From contig JAIWNF010000027.1 of NCBI GenBank assembly GCA_025093555.1, positions 186,001 to 250,000 on the forward strand: 64,000 nt of DNA. Reading direction: 5' to 3'. The notes beneath the pieces are model-generated. The model had not been told where the DNA came from. It searched no databases and saw only the letters and a list, made by a program, of their open reading frames with translations. This document shows positions 26,649 through 35,647 of the stretch, piece by piece; the first letter of the stretch is position 1; each line of letters begins with the position of its first letter. This stretch comes from Circinella umbellata. Lineage: Eukaryota; Mucoromycota; Mucoromycetes; Mucorales; Lichtheimiaceae. A program made the position numbers and the translations under genes.

Positions 26649-27140
26649 AAATCCATTATAAATATTTATACATAAACTATTTTTTACTGTTGTATTTTTT
26701 CATGTTGTAGCACATAGGGGGTTGTTTAGCTTTCTTATGATTTTAAATATTCTGTCTACGTCCAAAAAAACTTACGTATTTGTTAAAAATGATTACATAC
26801 TTATACTTTACTATCTAACAGATTAAAGTATTTTTTAGTTGATATTGTACGCTTTAAATAACATAATATATTATTCATCATTTTACAACATCTAATATGA
26901 TAATAACATCGATTTCTTATGATATACATTGACGTCAACAGCGAAAGAAAAAGTAGTTGTCGAATGCCAAGAATACTTATTTTCAAATAAGCTCAGTTAG
27001 TTAGTTGAAATCTTACAGAACAACGAATTGAAGGAAAGGTCAATTTGGATATGAAGGAAAAATTTCATGTTACACACAGCTGTCCTATTCTGTAGTATAA
27101 TAGTCGTCGCTTCTGTTATTTTTTGGACTACCGACTAACC
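26649..27140. other. Intergenic region upstream of the aldehyde dehydrogenase
   Basis: Tandemly oriented genes flank it. It is AT-rich with no ORF of interest and probably holds the 3' end of the acyl-CoA synthetase gene and the promoter of the dehydrogenase. Confidence 0.5.
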
Positions 27141-28592
27141 ATGTCAGCAACAAAAAAAGCATGGAATGCTTTGGGACCCTACATTCGTGGAGGATTTCAA
27201 ACATCAACAACACGTGCACGATCCATTATTGATCCATGTACAGGAAAACCAACGACAACAAACCATGTCGTTACAGATTCTACTATTGACCATGTCGACC
27301 AAGCACTTTTGAGCGCACGTCAAGCACAACGCGGTTGGGAATCCACCACTGGTAGTCAACGACGTGATGCACTTTTAGGTCTAGCCAACAACTTATCTCG
27401 TCATCGTGAATCCCTGACCGACCTTGAACGTATTCAAACTGGAAAACCACGAGACGACGCTGAATATGAAATTAATGACACTATTGAATGTATTCGATAT
27501 TTTGCCGGATATGCCGATAAACTCTTTGGTCACTCCATGATCGACAGCAATAATAATTTACATTCCATCACTGTACGTGAGCCGTATGGTGTTGTAGGTC
27601 TTGTTGTTTCATTTAATTACCCATTAATGCTTGCTGGATGGAAATTAGCACCTGCATTGGCCGCTGGTAATTGTGTTCTGCTTAAACCAGCACCACAAAC
27701 ACCATTAACTGCTCTTGCATTGGCGGATTTAGCAAGTGATTATTTACCTTCAGGTGTTCTAAGCGTATTACCTGGAGGTAGTCAAATTGGACAGCGAATA
27801 TTGGAAGGGGTGGATAAAGCTAGTTTTACTGGTTCAACAAAAGCAGGACAATTAATTATGCAACAACAAGCGCAACGGCTGATACCTTTGACATTAGAAT
27901 GTGGTGGGAAAAACCCAGTAATTGTTTTGAAAGATGCAGATATTGAAGAAGCTGCAGGGCACGTTGCGTTGGGAGCATTTTCAAATGCTGGACAAAATTG
28001 TTGTGCTGTTTCACGGGTATTGATTCATCAGTCAATTCATGATAAATTTGTGGATGCTGTCAAAAATGAAATGGATAAAATCGACTATGGACCAGTAATT
28101 GATAAGAATCAATATAATCATGTACAAAGTTATCTTCAACAAGTCAATAGTAACAAACATGGTAATGAACCAACCTATATCGGAGCACCCCCACCTACAC
28201 TACAACAATTACAACACGAAACAAAAGATGGATATTTTATACCAGCAACATTGTTCACCGATGTTTCAGACGATGCACCGATAGCAACAGAAGAAATCTT
28301 TGGACCTGTATTAAGTATCTTAAAACCATTTGATGATATTGAATCAGCCATTCAACGTGCAAATAATTCACCTTATGGATTAGCTGCAGGTGTCTTTGGA
28401 AAAAATCAACGACAAACACACCATGTTGCATCCAGGTTACATACAGGTTATGTTTGGGTTAATACTTATAATTTAATGCCACCATATAATCCATTTGGAG
28501 GACGTAAATTATCGGGTATTGGTAAAGATCTTGGTCAAGCTGCTTTAGATGAATTTACATTTGTAAAAAGTATAGTCACTGGCTTATACTAA
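27141..28592 (+). CDS. Aldehyde dehydrogenase (ALDH9/betaine-aldehyde-dehydrogenase-like)
   Basis: NAD(P)-dependent oxidation of an aldehyde to the acid. Intronless, 483 residues, typical of the family. The start is the ATG in ACCATGTCAGC. Motifs in order: VVSFNYPLMLAGWKLAPALA (cofactor domain), LKPAPQTPLTAL, SFTGSTKAGQ, the general-base Glu253 in LECGGKNP, catalytic Cys287 in NAGQNCCA, EEIFGPVL, and NPFGGRKLSGIGKDLG near the end. NAGQNC resembles ALDH9/BADH more than the mitochondrial NQGQCC type. The N-terminal GPYIRGGFQTSTTRARS could hint at organelle import, but this is weak. The intronless state contrasts with its neighbours. Substrate cannot be set from sequence. Confidence 0.92.
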   Translation: MSATKKAWNALGPYIRGGFQTSTTRARSIIDPCTGKPTTTNHVVTDSTIDHVDQALLSARQAQRGWESTTGSQRRDALLGLANNLSRHRESLTDLERIQTGKPRDDAEYEINDTIECIRYFAGYADKLFGHSMIDSNNNLHSITVREPYGVVGLVVSFNYPLMLAGWKLAPALAAGNCVLLKPAPQTPLTALALADLASDYLPSGVLSVLPGGSQIGQRILEGVDKASFTGSTKAGQLIMQQQAQRLIPLTLECGGKNPVIVLKDADIEEAAGHVALGAFSNAGQNCCAVSRVLIHQSIHDKFVDAVKNEMDKIDYGPVIDKNQYNHVQSYLQQVNSNKHGNEPTYIGAPPPTLQQLQHETKDGYFIPATLFTDVSDDAPIATEEIFGPVLSILKPFDDIESAIQRANNSPYGLAAGVFGKNQRQTHHVASRLHTGYVWVNTYNLMPPYNPFGGRKLSGIGKDLGQAALDEFTFVKSIVTGLY

Positions 28593-28690
28593 TAATAATT
28601 ATTATATTTGTTGTATTCCTTATATGTCTAATTTATTTTTCTTTTTAATTCTTAAAAAAAAATTACAAGTTTTTTTTTTCTCTATTTTAT

Positions 28691-28964
28691 TTATACAATT
28701 TCCTTTTTGGCAATACTAAGTACCATTCGTTTTCGAATGACATCCATATCATCTTGTGAAAAATCAAATGCATGAGCCCTTGAAAGTCGTTCAGCAAATG
28801 TACAAGTAAATACACCACAATCATGCATATTTTGTTGCCCCGGAATATCTTTAGGTTCATTTATTTTCCAATCTGACATATCCAGAGGTTCCTTCTTTTT
28901 ATCCAAATGTTCATCTGCAAGATATTTCATTAATATCTATATAATATATATTAATTAGTAGGAA

Positions 28965-29016
<52 letters not shown>

Positions 29017-30540
29017 ATAATACTAGTAATTACCCCTAATACTACTCGATGTCCTCCATGGAGTGAATCATATATAGTAACTGTCTTTTTCTTCATATCA
29101 ATCATTCCTAATGTCCAATGATATGAATAATTAATAGGTACAAATAATAAATCTTTTGAGAATATATCAACCTAACCAATAACAACAATATTTCTATTAG
29201 TTCCCTCTCTATCCTGACCTTTAATTAAAATTAATAATAATGTTACTAATGTTACTTACCCTTTTTGTCCATCGTCGAACTTTGGCATATCCATTTTCTC
29301 GTAAAGTTGAACAGAAAAAGGTACTGTAACAATGTACGCTAGGTGCTTTTTCTGCAATAGCAGTTTCTGAACGTGATCGATCGGCAATAAGTTCCATATA
29401 AAAATTAATAATTTCATCATTTAGCCATTCTCCTGGTTTTAATTTTTGAATATCTGAATATTGTACAACAGCTGTTTTTAATTGCGCAAGTTCTTGTGGT
29501 CCCGTTTTACGCATGATATTTGTCACCTAGTTTGAAAAAAAAGTCAGTTTGCAACCAATTACATTCAACAAAAAAGTGTTATTCTTATCTCACTATCACT
29601 TACCAATGCTTCTTCTTCAGCACTAAGTGGTTTAACTGATGGAACCTTGACAATACTCGTCTTTTCATATAATTCATCCCATTTTTTAGCCAGAGGACTC
29701 TATATATATATCAGTATGAATATGGTATATTTTTTTTCTCTTTTAGATGATAATGCCATTAGCTATTTACTTTATCTTACCTGAACTCTTTTCAAAGCTG
29801 CTCTCTTTGCAGCGAGATACTGAAATAATATAATATTCTTTGTTATCAAAAATACATGATTAAATAGTTTATTTATACACCATACAAACTTTAAACTTCT
29901 CACCTCTTGATTAAGTGTCTTTACTTCTAATTGTTGTTGTTTTTCATAACTGCTGGTTCTCGTGTGAGCTGTTTGCTTTTGTTGAATAGTTAAACTTTGT
30001 AAATCTCCCAATAGATCATCAATCGATGGTGTGATCGATTTTGTTTCGTCTTCATCAACTATTGTAATGGCACTTGCATATGAACTTCCTGATGATATAG
30101 ATGCATGATTACTATTATTATTATTTGAATGATGGTTGAAATTAGATGGTTGTGTTGTCGTTATTGAAACAGTACTTCTACTATGGCTATTATCGCTATT
30201 TCTAGTGCGAGTGTTATTAATATTATTATTGGTATAGGCATTGCTCATGATATCGCTATTGTGTCGATTCATTGTTGGAGCACGCTGCAACAGAAAATAA
30301 GCTTTAGGTAAAAAATGAGAAGTAGATCGACGACGACGTGCTAATAATAACAAAAGTTTTATATGTGTCAAAGCTGTGTATAGAAGAAAGTAAAGTATGT
30401 ATATAAAGAAGAAAGAGAGAAAGAAGGAGAATTCATGCTGTAAATAATTCCTTACAATCACCGTAATTTCGTTTTAAGCTTTTATTTGGGGTACTAGTTA
30501 ATGCAGTAAAATCAACTGGTAAAGAACGGGTTTCTTTCAT
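28691..30540 (-). CDS. Ulp1-type SUMO-specific cysteine protease (C48)
   Basis: Processes and removes SUMO in the nucleus or at nuclear pores. Seven exons (30540-30456, 30340-29904, 29819-29781, 29699-29604, 29526-29260, 29171-29034, 28936-28691) close to 435 residues. The N-terminal half is disordered and Ser/Asn-rich. The protease domain begins LKPGEWLNDEIINFYMELI. The catalytic His is in YSYHWTLGMI, the Asp in TIYDSLHGG, the Gln in PGQQNMHDCGVF, and the nucleophile Cys in DCGVFTC. All four catalytic positions are intact. Intron 6 contains a (GA)n/(TG)n microsatellite. The gene is tail to tail with the aldehyde dehydrogenase, and a MITE starts 46 bp upstream of its start codon. Confidence 0.9.
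28971..29016. repeat. (CT)n(CA)n microsatellite
   Basis: Compound dinucleotide tract inside the last intron of the Ulp1-type gene. Confidence 0.9.
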
Positions 30541-30585
30541 ATTTTTTTTAAGAAAAAAAATTATAAATAGAATAAAAGAAGTATC

Positions 30586-30964
30586 GGATTTTTAGGCTGC
30601 TTTTGCGCATTGTAATTATATTTTTTGCGCACTTGCAATTTTATTTTTGCGTCCTTCATTAAATTTTTTTGCGCACCCTAATTTTATTTTGCGCATATAA
30701 AATTATTTCGAAAATCAATAATGATAATGTTCTCGAATATATTTATTAACGGCATTGAATATTAAGATTATTAAGAAATAACTATGTATTATAATATATT
30801 TTCTGAAATAGGTGAAGATTGTAAGGAAGTTTATTTGTAAAAAAAAAAGTTAATGCGGAAAAATAACATTAGGGTGTGCAAAAAAATTAATGGGAGTACG
30901 CAAAAATATAGTTTTAAGTACGCAAAAGAAATAATTACAATGCGCAAAAGTAGTCTAAAAATCC
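30586..30964. mobile_element. 379-bp MITE with terminal inverted repeats of about 115 bp
   Basis: The left end GGATTTTTAGGCTGCTTTTG and the reverse complement of the right end GGATTTTTAGACTACTTTTG start two long, imperfect arms. Each holds several TTTTGCGCA/TTTTGCGTA units. The central part (about 30705-30850) is AT-rich and non-coding. No clear target-site duplication was seen. The element lies in the Ulp1-type promoter. Confidence 0.7.
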
Positions 30965-31019
30965 AGTAGTTTTGAAGAAGAAAACGGGAGAGGTATTTTC
31001 TGACTTTAAACAAACAATT

Positions 31020-31340
31020 TGCATTAGTGGAAAGGAAGGGCCTTTAGTTGGTGCCTCAGGGTTTTTGGAGCAATCACAACCAGTCGTTAAAGTGCAGATG
31101 TGAAAGTTAATGTGCGGAATTATTATTGGCTCAAGTTGTTGATTATAATTTACAGACAAGTACTTTGGTACCTCTGTTCTTGTCATCTGTCCAGTTCTGG
31201 TCAATTTGGACTCGCACAAGGGTACCATCTTTTATTGTGGGCCTGAAGGGAATAACCCTCTTCGGGTTATTATGGATCTTCACTGAGACCTGATACCCCC
31301 ACATTCTTTCACCAAATACACTAATGTAATTCAAGGCACT
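31020..31340 (-). pseudogene. Frame-shifted coding remnant of unknown origin
   Basis: The minus strand reads SVFGERMWGYQVSVKIHNNP, RVIPFRPTIKDGTLVRVQID, then after a frame change near 31150-31170 VPKYLSVNYNQQLEPIIIPH and FHICTLTTGCDCSKNPEAPT. The region is less AT-rich than its surroundings and the amino-acid mix is protein-like, but I do not recognise the family. Placed between a MITE and a LINE fragment, it is probably transposon-derived. Confidence 0.35.
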
Positions 31341-31496
31341 ATACTTGCATTATGGCGATCCTACTGGAATCTGGTATTCAACAATCATCCTTTTGTTCCA
31401 GAACAAGTATTTCGCTCTGCTTTAAAAATAATTCATTCTTTACAACATCCACCTGATGATTTATTAATTGCTTTGAATTACTATTATTATATATAG
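31321..31496 (+). pseudogene. LINE reverse-transcriptase ORF 3' tail fragment
   Basis: Plus strand reads NVIQGTILALWRSYWNLVFN, NHPFVPEQVFRSALKIIHSL, ending at TAG 31494-31496. The LALWRSYW pattern is what I recall from C-terminal ends of LINE polyproteins in Mucorales. It fits a 5'-truncated insertion, although no poly(A) tail is obvious. Family assignment is from memory. Confidence 0.45.
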
Positions 31497-31934
31497 ATAG
31501 ATATATATATATTCTTCAATACATATTTCCAAAAAAATAACAAAAGAAAAACTATCCATTTGTTTATTTTCTGATTCTTTCTTTACGTAGCTAGTAAATC
31601 TTTCAACCTTATATTCGACTTTTAAGTATTGTTTTCTTTTTTGACGTTACATCCCTTTGTTCCATTTCCATACACGTATCTTCCATAATAAAATTTTTAA
31701 CCTCAACCGACTATTTATATATATAAAAAAAAAAACTTCGGTACCTCTGTGACATTATGAGGTTATAATTTACATAAGGTAAGAAGCACCAGGCAAACAA
31801 AAACTACTTTTGGTATTTGACTTTTTTAATAATGAATATTAAAAAAAAATATTTACAAAAAAAAGTTATTACAAAAAAAAGTTATTACAAAAGAAAAAAA
31901 AATTATAAAAGAAAAAAAATATTAAAAAAAGGAA

Positions 31935-32370
31935 CTAATCCTTTTTTTCTTTAATCCTGGACATGTAGCGATCAAGCTCCATGTCCAGTACGTCGATATT
32001 ATTATTATTATTATTTTCGTTGTTGTTGTTGTCGTCGCCAGTGGTCAAAGAACCACGAGCACGACCGCCACCACCACGACCACCACGGAAACCACCACGG
32101 CCGCCACCACGACCACGACCGCCGCGACCGAACAGCCAAACCCCGCTTTTTGCACAGGTGGGATTTAGGCCAAGAGGTGTGCAAAAAGCGGGGGTGTGCA
32201 AAAATCGGGAGTGCAAAAAGTGGAGTTCGACCGTCATTGTTGTTGTTGTTGACGAGAGCACGACGTAAGTAATCTGGAAGATTACTACCACTACCTGCCA
32301 TGATTATGCTACTGTTTTGCATGTTAATCATGGCAGGAGTGTTTCGATTTCTTTCTGTACGCCGTGTCAT
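31935..32370 (-). pseudogene. FoP/CHTOP-like RGG protein gene split by a MITE
   Basis: The N-terminal part starts MTRRTERNRNTPAMINMQ and reaches DYLRRALVNNNNNDG. The C-terminal part has GRGGRGRGGGRGGFRGG followed by VLDMELDRYMSRIKEKKD, the LDxELDxYM motif of the Friend-of-PRMT1/CHTOP C-terminal domain, a family involved in mRNA export and arginine methylation. The two parts lie in different frames because of an insertion of about 103 bp (32131-32233). Taking out the insertion together with one copy of the flanking CGACCG brings them into one frame. No splice sites that would remove it precisely are visible, so the allele looks broken unless alternative splicing rescues it. Confidence 0.65.
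32131..32233. mobile_element. Small palindromic MITE inserted in the FoP/CHTOP-like gene
   Basis: Related to the MITE at 15831-15914: CAGCCAAACCCCGCTTTTTG at one end, and at the other end (reverse complement) CGGTCGAACTCCACTTTTTG, with internal TTTTTGCAC units. CGACCG occurs on both sides (32125-32130 and 32228-32233). It is either a 6-bp target duplication or partly the element's own degenerate end. Confidence 0.65.
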
Positions 32371-33733
32371 TGAAATAAATTTTTGGTGGAGAGAAAAAAA
32401 AGAAAATACGAATCTTTTTATATATCTAGCAAAGCAGTAAGATTAATTTATTTTTTCGTGCATTGTCAATAAAGAGTTTTTTTTATGGTCATGGGTGCTT
32501 ATCAATTGTTTGTTTCTCCATGTATAGTATAGTATCATCTTCACAATGACAAAATATGTTTTCATTTTTCTTCCACTAATTCATATATCAATATTACGAT
32601 TGATGATCTACATACATACTTATTTTTTTTTCATTATTACTATTATAATGTCTTATTTTTATAATCACAAGAAAGAATAACTTTCTTATGACACTCTTTT
32701 TGTAATTGTTTTAATCGATATTGTTGATCAATGTATCATACGTACGATTAAATGAGTGCACCATCAAAAAAAACCTATCTTTGTTCCTATCAAAAATACG
32801 GAAACCAATGTAATGATATCAATGTTCCTTACTCAACAAAAAAAAATGTTTCACTTTTTCCCCAACTTTTGGTTATGCATCATCAATCAACAAGTAGGAA
32901 ACAGAAAAACAAAAAGATGTCATTTACCTCCTCTATATTCATTAATGCTCAAGTAATGTTCTGTGTAACAATCGAAAATCATGCGTTCATCAATATAAAG
33001 AATGTACTCTCTTATTTACTACTTGATGCTATAAGGAACAAAAATAATTTATAACCAGTAAAAAAAAAGAATCGACTTCACCATCGATGGCATGTTTATC
33101 TATCATTATTTGTGTTTATGTTTATAGAAATAATAGCAGCATCAAATAATTTTCTGTCAAAAAATATTCATCTTTATCTAAAACTGAATAAGCATTAAAT
33201 TATCAAACAAAGAATAGAATAAAAACTATACCAAAAGAAAGATCAAGCTTTTCCCATTCAAATGAAACCCATCATCATATATATATTAATGATGATAATA
33301 GTGAAATAGAATGAATGAATAGAGTAATCATCATTTCTTTCATTTAATAGAAAAAATAAACAACCCTTTTTCTTTATTTATGCAATTTTATGTGTTCCGA
33401 TTGGTTCATTGTTATATAAAGTGCACGAACATAATGATGGTTAAACGGAAAAGTGCGCTTTCCCTGTCATAGAAAAAAGATAAGCAAAACGTGTGGTAAA
33501 AATATAATTGTATGCATCCGCAGTTAAGAACTTCAATGACATTGTCATTAACACTCTATTTCTCTCAAACACTCAAACACACACTCACACACACATATCA
33601 CTTCTCGTTTTTATTAACTACATATATAGTATACTAACTTAAACTTACAAATCTTATATTTTTTTTTATTACGTATTTTCTATTCATTTTTATTCATTTA
33701 TATAGGTTTTTTTTAGTTATAAATATATACTAT
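32371..33733. other. Intergenic region upstream of the XPG-like/Fanzor-like locus
   Basis: AT-rich. Short coding-like pieces are seen on the minus strand (for example ERMIFDCYTEHYLSINEY near 32925-32985), but they could not be joined into a gene. (CA)-rich sequence occurs near 33570-33595. No terminal inverted repeat matching the 3' side of the Fanzor-like gene was found by eye. Confidence 0.4.
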
Positions 33734-35647
33734 ATGGGTGTCAAGAACATTCATAATACACTTAAATCAAAAAATGTATTTCATTCTAATGATAATTTAA
33801 AGCAACATTTGGATTCAAATTATGTAAACCACGTATTTATTGATTTATGTCAATCATTTTTTTGGGTTTTACGCAAGCGGGCTGTAGATCTTTTAAAGCC
33901 TCAATTTGAAATTGGTAATAAGATCACAACACATTTTATTTGTGTACGTATCCTAAATAAGTATTAATTTTCATATGCATGAATTTATTTCTTTACGTAT
34001 CTTTTTATATTCTGGCTCCACAGCTACCCAAGATGTTATAAATAATAATACACAAAAAGTCACTGCTGGAATCGTCGCGGATATCATTAGCTGCTGCCTC
34101 AATCTCTATTTTAACCCCGTTACCGGTCATCCTATGCCACGTTCTATTGTATTGGTTCTTGATGGGGAAAGTCTGCCGATAAAATCCGAAACACATGATA
34201 AGCGCGACCAATACGCAACAAGTAAATTCAAGGAGGCAAAGGAACTATACAAGTCGCGTGGTATCAAAAACAAAAATTTCATAGCAGCAGCAAAAAGTGC
34301 TGTACGTTTTACATCGGATATAAAGACTGCTATTATTGAAGTAGGTCTAATTTTATATTATTATCGTACCTAATAGAAAAACAAAATAAGTGCAAGATAT
34401 ACAAAAGGAAGAAAAAAAAATAAATTAAAAGAAGTATATATATTTTTATTAATGGACCCATATTTTATGACCCTTTTTTTTAGATTCTCAAGAAAACTTA
34501 TCAAACATTTGATCCACTAGCAGATTTTCTTCCCGCTGTTTATTATTACCAAGCACCTTATGAAGCAGATGGCATGATTATTAAGCTGGCTTCGATGTTA
34601 CCATCACCACAAAATCAAACAGCTATTATCTCTTCCGATAGTGACTTATTGGTTTACAAAAGATGTTTGGATGTCATGCGAATTATGGAAATTAAATGGG
34701 GCGCTCCTAGTATTGGCTCTATCATCTCAACAACCAAATTATGTACCAAACGTGACATTCTTCAGAAGCTTCATCTCAAGCACCAAGACGATAGTACTTT
34801 TGATATGGCTGAAAAGCGTCTCATGATTCTTCCATCAGCACCTGGTAACGACTATGCTAAAAATATTTATGGTATTTCTTTCGCCAAGTTACGAATCCAA
34901 ATGCTTAATTTAATGGAATCAGAAGGAAAAGACGGACTTGGAACCCATCCAGATGAAATGCTCGCCTCTTTGCTATCAATTTATAACCGTGTTGGCAACA
35001 AGACGAAATTTGATATGCAATGTGCTCTTTATACTTATTGCGTTTTTACTACTCGTCCTCCTCAACAAAATAATGACCAAGCACCATCATCATCGTCTAC
35101 AACTTTCCAATTAAAAGAGTATTTTGTTACTGTATTTGATAAACTTCGAACTACTTCTTATTCTAAACAAAGAGATACAGAACAACAGCAACAAGAGCAA
35201 CAACAATTACAATTACAACATCAGCGGCACCACCAGCACCACCAGCAGCAACAAGAACAACAACAAGAACATCATCACCATCATCATCATCCAAAAATAC
35301 AAAGACAAAAAGAAGCACAAAAAGAAGAACAAAGAGAAAAAGGAAAAGGAAAACAAAAAGAATCACCTAATGCATCTGAATCTGCTCATTGGCAGCTCCG
35401 TTCTTTTGAAGGGCGTTCGAGCTCGGTCTGTGTTGATTCCCCTCTGACTTTGTCAGGAGGTTGTCGGCACCGACTTGGTAGTACTGCTGTTGAATCGAGT
35501 AGTAGTGTAGCTAGCAGCTCGGATCAAGGTCCTGAAGCGCAGCCGTATTGTTCTTCCGCTATTACTTCCGGCAGTCCCCATGAATCTGCACTCATGAATA
35601 TATCAAGTAATGGAAAAAAAAACAGGTCGATATTTATTTATTCGTGA
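33734..35647 (+). CDS. FEN1/XPG-like structure-specific nuclease domain protein
   Basis: Three exons (33734-33914, 34024-34340, 34484-35647) give 553 residues. It begins MGVKNI, as FEN1/XPG proteins begin MGI. Acidic residues align with the FEN1 active site: Asp37 (FIDLCQS), Asp107 (VLDGESLP), Glu193/Asp195 (QAPYEADG), Asp218/Asp220 (SSDSDLLV). LPIKSETHDKR matches the helical-gateway start. From about residue 360 it becomes Gln/His-rich and then Lys/Glu- and Ser-rich. The stop overlaps, by 38 nt, the start of the Fanzor-like ORF in the +1 frame, at an A9 tract (35613-35621). It may be the N-terminal half of a single fusion protein with a one-base slip, or a separate gene. Exon 1's donor could instead be 66 nt from the acceptor (GTGTAC). 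Confidence 0.75.

Noticed and set aside
32760..33250. Short coding-like minus-strand pieces (for example ERMIFDCYTEHYLSINEY) upstream of the XPG-like gene.
   Set aside because: Could not be linked by consistent splice sites into an ORF with a start and stop. The plus strand of the same region also reads as plausible peptides, so the signal is not specific.
35613..35622. Programmed -1 ribosomal frameshift at A-AAA-AAC.
   Set aside because: The heptamer is in the correct frame for slippage, but a -1 shift leads to the wrong frame. The Fanzor-like ORF needs +1, so this mechanism does not explain the overlap.
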